Origin: Haloactinopolyspora alba
GTDB taxonomy: Bacteria; Actinomycetota; Actinomycetes; Jiangellales; Jiangellaceae
Assembly (NCBI RefSeq): GCF_003014555.1
Contig: NZ_PYGE01000010.1
Coordinates: forward strand, 62,001-126,000
DNA: 64,000 bases
Direction of reading: 5' to 3'
In this document: in pieces, positions 62,541 to 64,000 of the stretch
Numbering within the stretch: position 1 is the first letter of the stretch
Layout: each line of letters starts with the position of its first letter
The notes under the pieces: generated by a model
The model's database searches: none
What the model was told of the DNA's origin: nothing
Seen by the model: only the letters and a program-made list of their open reading frames with translations
Translations under genes and position numbers: made by a program

Positions 62541-63698
62541 TCAGGACCAGTAGACGATGACCTTGTCGCCAGCGTTCACCTGGTCGAACAGCGAGATGAT
62601 CGCGGACTTGTCCCGCACGTTGACGCAGCCGTGCGACGCGCCGTTGTAGCCGTTCGCGGCGAAGTCAGGTGAGTAGTGCACGGCCTGACCGCCGCTGAAG
62701 AACATCGCGTACGGCATCGCGGTGTCGTACAGCGACGAGACGTGGTCGCGGGACTTGAAGTTCACCTGGAACGCGCCTTCGCGGGTCGGTGTCATCTCGG
62801 CGCCGAAGCGGACGTCCATGGTCATCTGGACCTCGCCGTCGACGACCCAGCGCAGCGACTGCGTGGACTTGTCGATGCACAGGACGCGTCCGGTGGTGCA
62901 GCGTGGGTCGAGTGCCGCAGCGGACTCGTCGTCGTCCGCCTCGGGCTCGCGGTTGTGCAGCTCGTCGTCGGTGGGCTCACGGGTCATCTCGACGAGCCGG
63001 TCCCATGTGCGCTGGTCGACCTTGCCGGTGGACGGGAAACCGCGCTTGGTCTGGAAGCCTGCCACCGAGTCGCGGGTGACGTCGCCGTAGTTCGGCGTGA
63101 TGTCGCCGCTGAACCAGCCGATCTGACGCAGCCGTGCCTGCAGCTCACGGACGTCGTCGCCGCTGTCGCCGGGGCCGATGATGGTCGGGCCGGGGGTCAG
63201 CCGGTTGTGCTTCTCGTCGTCGGTGGGCTCACGGGTCATGTCGAGCAGCCGGTCCCAGGTCTCCTCGTCGACATCACCGGTCTCCGGGAGGCCGCGCTTG
63301 GCCTGGAACCCCTCGACGGCCTCGACGGTGACCTCGTCGTACTGACCGGTGATGTCGGGCTCGTACCACTGGATCTGCTTCAGGCGGGCCTGCAGCTCAC
63401 GCACGTCGTCGCCGGACGACCCGGCCGGGATCAGCGCTGTGGGCGTCGGGGTCGGTGTGGGCGTCTTGGTGGGAGTCGGCGTCGGCGAGGCCGTCGTGGT
63501 CGGCGGACCGGCCGGAGTCGGGGTGTCGGACGGTGTCTGCTCGACCCGACCTGTGCCGCTTTGGTTGTCGAGCGCCGGCGACGCCGCCGCGGGCTCGTCG
63601 GAGCCGAACCGGTCGAGGCCGACGATGCCGGCGACCACCGCTGCGGCGGCGAACAGCGCCATGAGGACGCTCAAGCCAACCTTCCTGCGTTGCGTCAC
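62541..63698 (-). CDS. L,D-transpeptidase with two peptidoglycan-binding repeats
   Basis: A 385-residue membrane-anchored cell-wall enzyme. An N-terminal helix (VGLSVLMALFAAAAVVAGIVGL) and a Thr/Pro linker (TPTPTKTPTPTPTPT) precede two PG_binding_1 repeats of about 78 residues, each ending REPTDDE(K/L)HNR. The catalytic YkuD domain has HYSPDFAANGYNGASHGCVNVRD, with the Cys nucleophile in SHGCVN. It makes 3-3 cross-links or attaches proteins to peptidoglycan. GTG chosen for the AAAGGA ribosome-binding site 8 bases upstream and its position before the hydrophobic anchor. Confidence 0.92.
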   Translation of the reverse strand: MTQRRKVGLSVLMALFAAAAVVAGIVGLDRFGSDEPAAASPALDNQSGTGRVEQTPSDTPTPAGPPTTTASPTPTPTKTPTPTPTPTALIPAGSSGDDVRELQARLKQIQWYEPDITGQYDEVTVEAVEGFQAKRGLPETGDVDEETWDRLLDMTREPTDDEKHNRLTPGPTIIGPGDSGDDVRELQARLRQIGWFSGDITPNYGDVTRDSVAGFQTKRGFPSTGKVDQRTWDRLVEMTREPTDDELHNREPEADDDESAAALDPRCTTGRVLCIDKSTQSLRWVVDGEVQMTMDVRFGAEMTPTREGAFQVNFKSRDHVSSLYDTAMPYAMFFSGGQAVHYSPDFAANGYNGASHGCVNVRDKSAIISLFDQVNAGDKVIVYWS

Positions 63699-63720
63699 GA
63701 TAGGTTCCTTTCTTCCCAAC

Positions 63721-63737
63721 GGCGTCTCGTCGACGCC
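63721..63737. promoter_or_regulatory. small hairpin in the L,D-transpeptidase leader
   Basis: GGCGTC-TCGTC-GACGCC forms a 6-bp stem just upstream of the transpeptidase ribosome-binding site. It could affect translation; no known riboswitch motif is evident around it. Confidence 0.35.
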
Positions 63738-64000
63738 GCTCCCACCCAGGAAGACTCATGGGGGGCGCACCAGGTTGCCCGGTGGCCGCGGGTATTTGGG
63801 TCACGACTTGATCTCGATCGCGACGTTCCTGCGCAGCGGCCCGGAGCAGCCGCGTGAGCGCCCCACTTGTAGCAGAAGAGTCTTGATGTCGGTCTATTTC
63901 ACGAAGGTCATCTCAGATGTGCAGAGACGAGCGTAACCGATCATTCGGACGCTTTCGCCTGGTTTCGCCGGATTGGGCGGCTGCGTCGCAGGTGAGCGGC
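63738..64000. other. upstream region of the L,D-transpeptidase gene, no gene seen
   Basis: No reading frame with actinomycete codon bias in either strand. It probably holds the transpeptidase promoter and a long leader. Minus-strand CCAATCC (63976-63970) and CCGAAT (63948-63943) are present but 21 bases apart, so not a SigK-type promoter by the spacing seen elsewhere. Confidence 0.5.

Noticed and set aside
63943-63976. A SigK-type promoter for the L,D-transpeptidase
   Set aside because: CCAATCC and CCGAAT are both present on the minus strand, but 21 bases apart instead of the 15 seen at the other sites.
63720-64000. A c-di-AMP (ydaO) riboswitch upstream of the L,D-transpeptidase
   Set aside because: Such riboswitches often precede actinobacterial wall enzymes, so I looked for the conserved GGCGGGGAACCCA-like core, but did not find it on the relevant strand.

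Overview
The window is chromosomal DNA from a very GC-rich actinomycete. Nearly every codon ends in G or C, GTG starts are common, and it carries Lsr2, an F420-type luciferase-like oxidoreductase, an actinobacterial folate operon with DUF3180, and a SigK/RskA pair. The gene mix (GH97 and sialidase with lectin-like tails, CHRD proteins, class F sortase) would fit the Jiangellales, but that placement is inference. I see no rRNA, tRNA, CRISPR, prophage or intact insertion sequence.

Layout. 0-11.4 kb is housekeeping: fbaA-DUF3151, a secreted sialidase, purA, an acetyltransferase-phosphatase pair, purD, and the folP-folB-folK-DUF3180 operon. 11.6-16.7 kb holds an osmoprotectant (betaine/choline) ABC importer. 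17-33.7 kb has two PH-domain membrane proteins with panD, a secreted GH97 glycosidase, a DUF885 peptidase-like protein, a two-component system, an MFS exporter with its LacI regulator, and a MacB-type ABC exporter. 32.8-41.3 kb is the cofactor block DUF2520-panC-nadB-nadC-coaX, interrupted by an ABC-2 exporter on the other strand. 41.3-44.7 kb has an ECF41 sigma factor with its divergent epimerase target, an esterase and a STAS protein. 44.8-49.8 kb has lysS, an ArgA-like acetyltransferase, lsr2, and the lldD/lldR lactate pair. 49.9-54.8 kb has a fused double ABC exporter and a SAM methyltransferase.

The last 9 kb (54.9-63.7 kb) is the most interesting part. It encodes an extracytoplasmic programme: a membrane-anchored molybdopterin oxidoreductase, a fasciclin lipoprotein, SigK, its anti-sigma factor RskA, a CHRD surface protein with a C-terminal anchor, a class F sortase, a second CHRD protein, and a small extremely acidic secreted protein. 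I find the same promoter-like motif (CCAATCC-N15-CCGAAC or GCGAAC) upstream of three of these units and a weaker form upstream of sigK, so the region looks like a self-contained SigK regulon.

Regulatory DNA is unusually legible. Several genes have a TANNNT -10 box 6-8 bases before the start codon, suggesting leaderless mRNAs. Clear inverted-repeat operators lie upstream of lldD/lldR, the LacI/MFS pair, GH97, the sialidase, the osmoprotectant-binding protein and nadB. A dispersed intergenic repeat of about 80 bp sits at the 3' ends of three plus-strand genes, and a related 44-bp palindrome carries the stop codons of two convergent genes.
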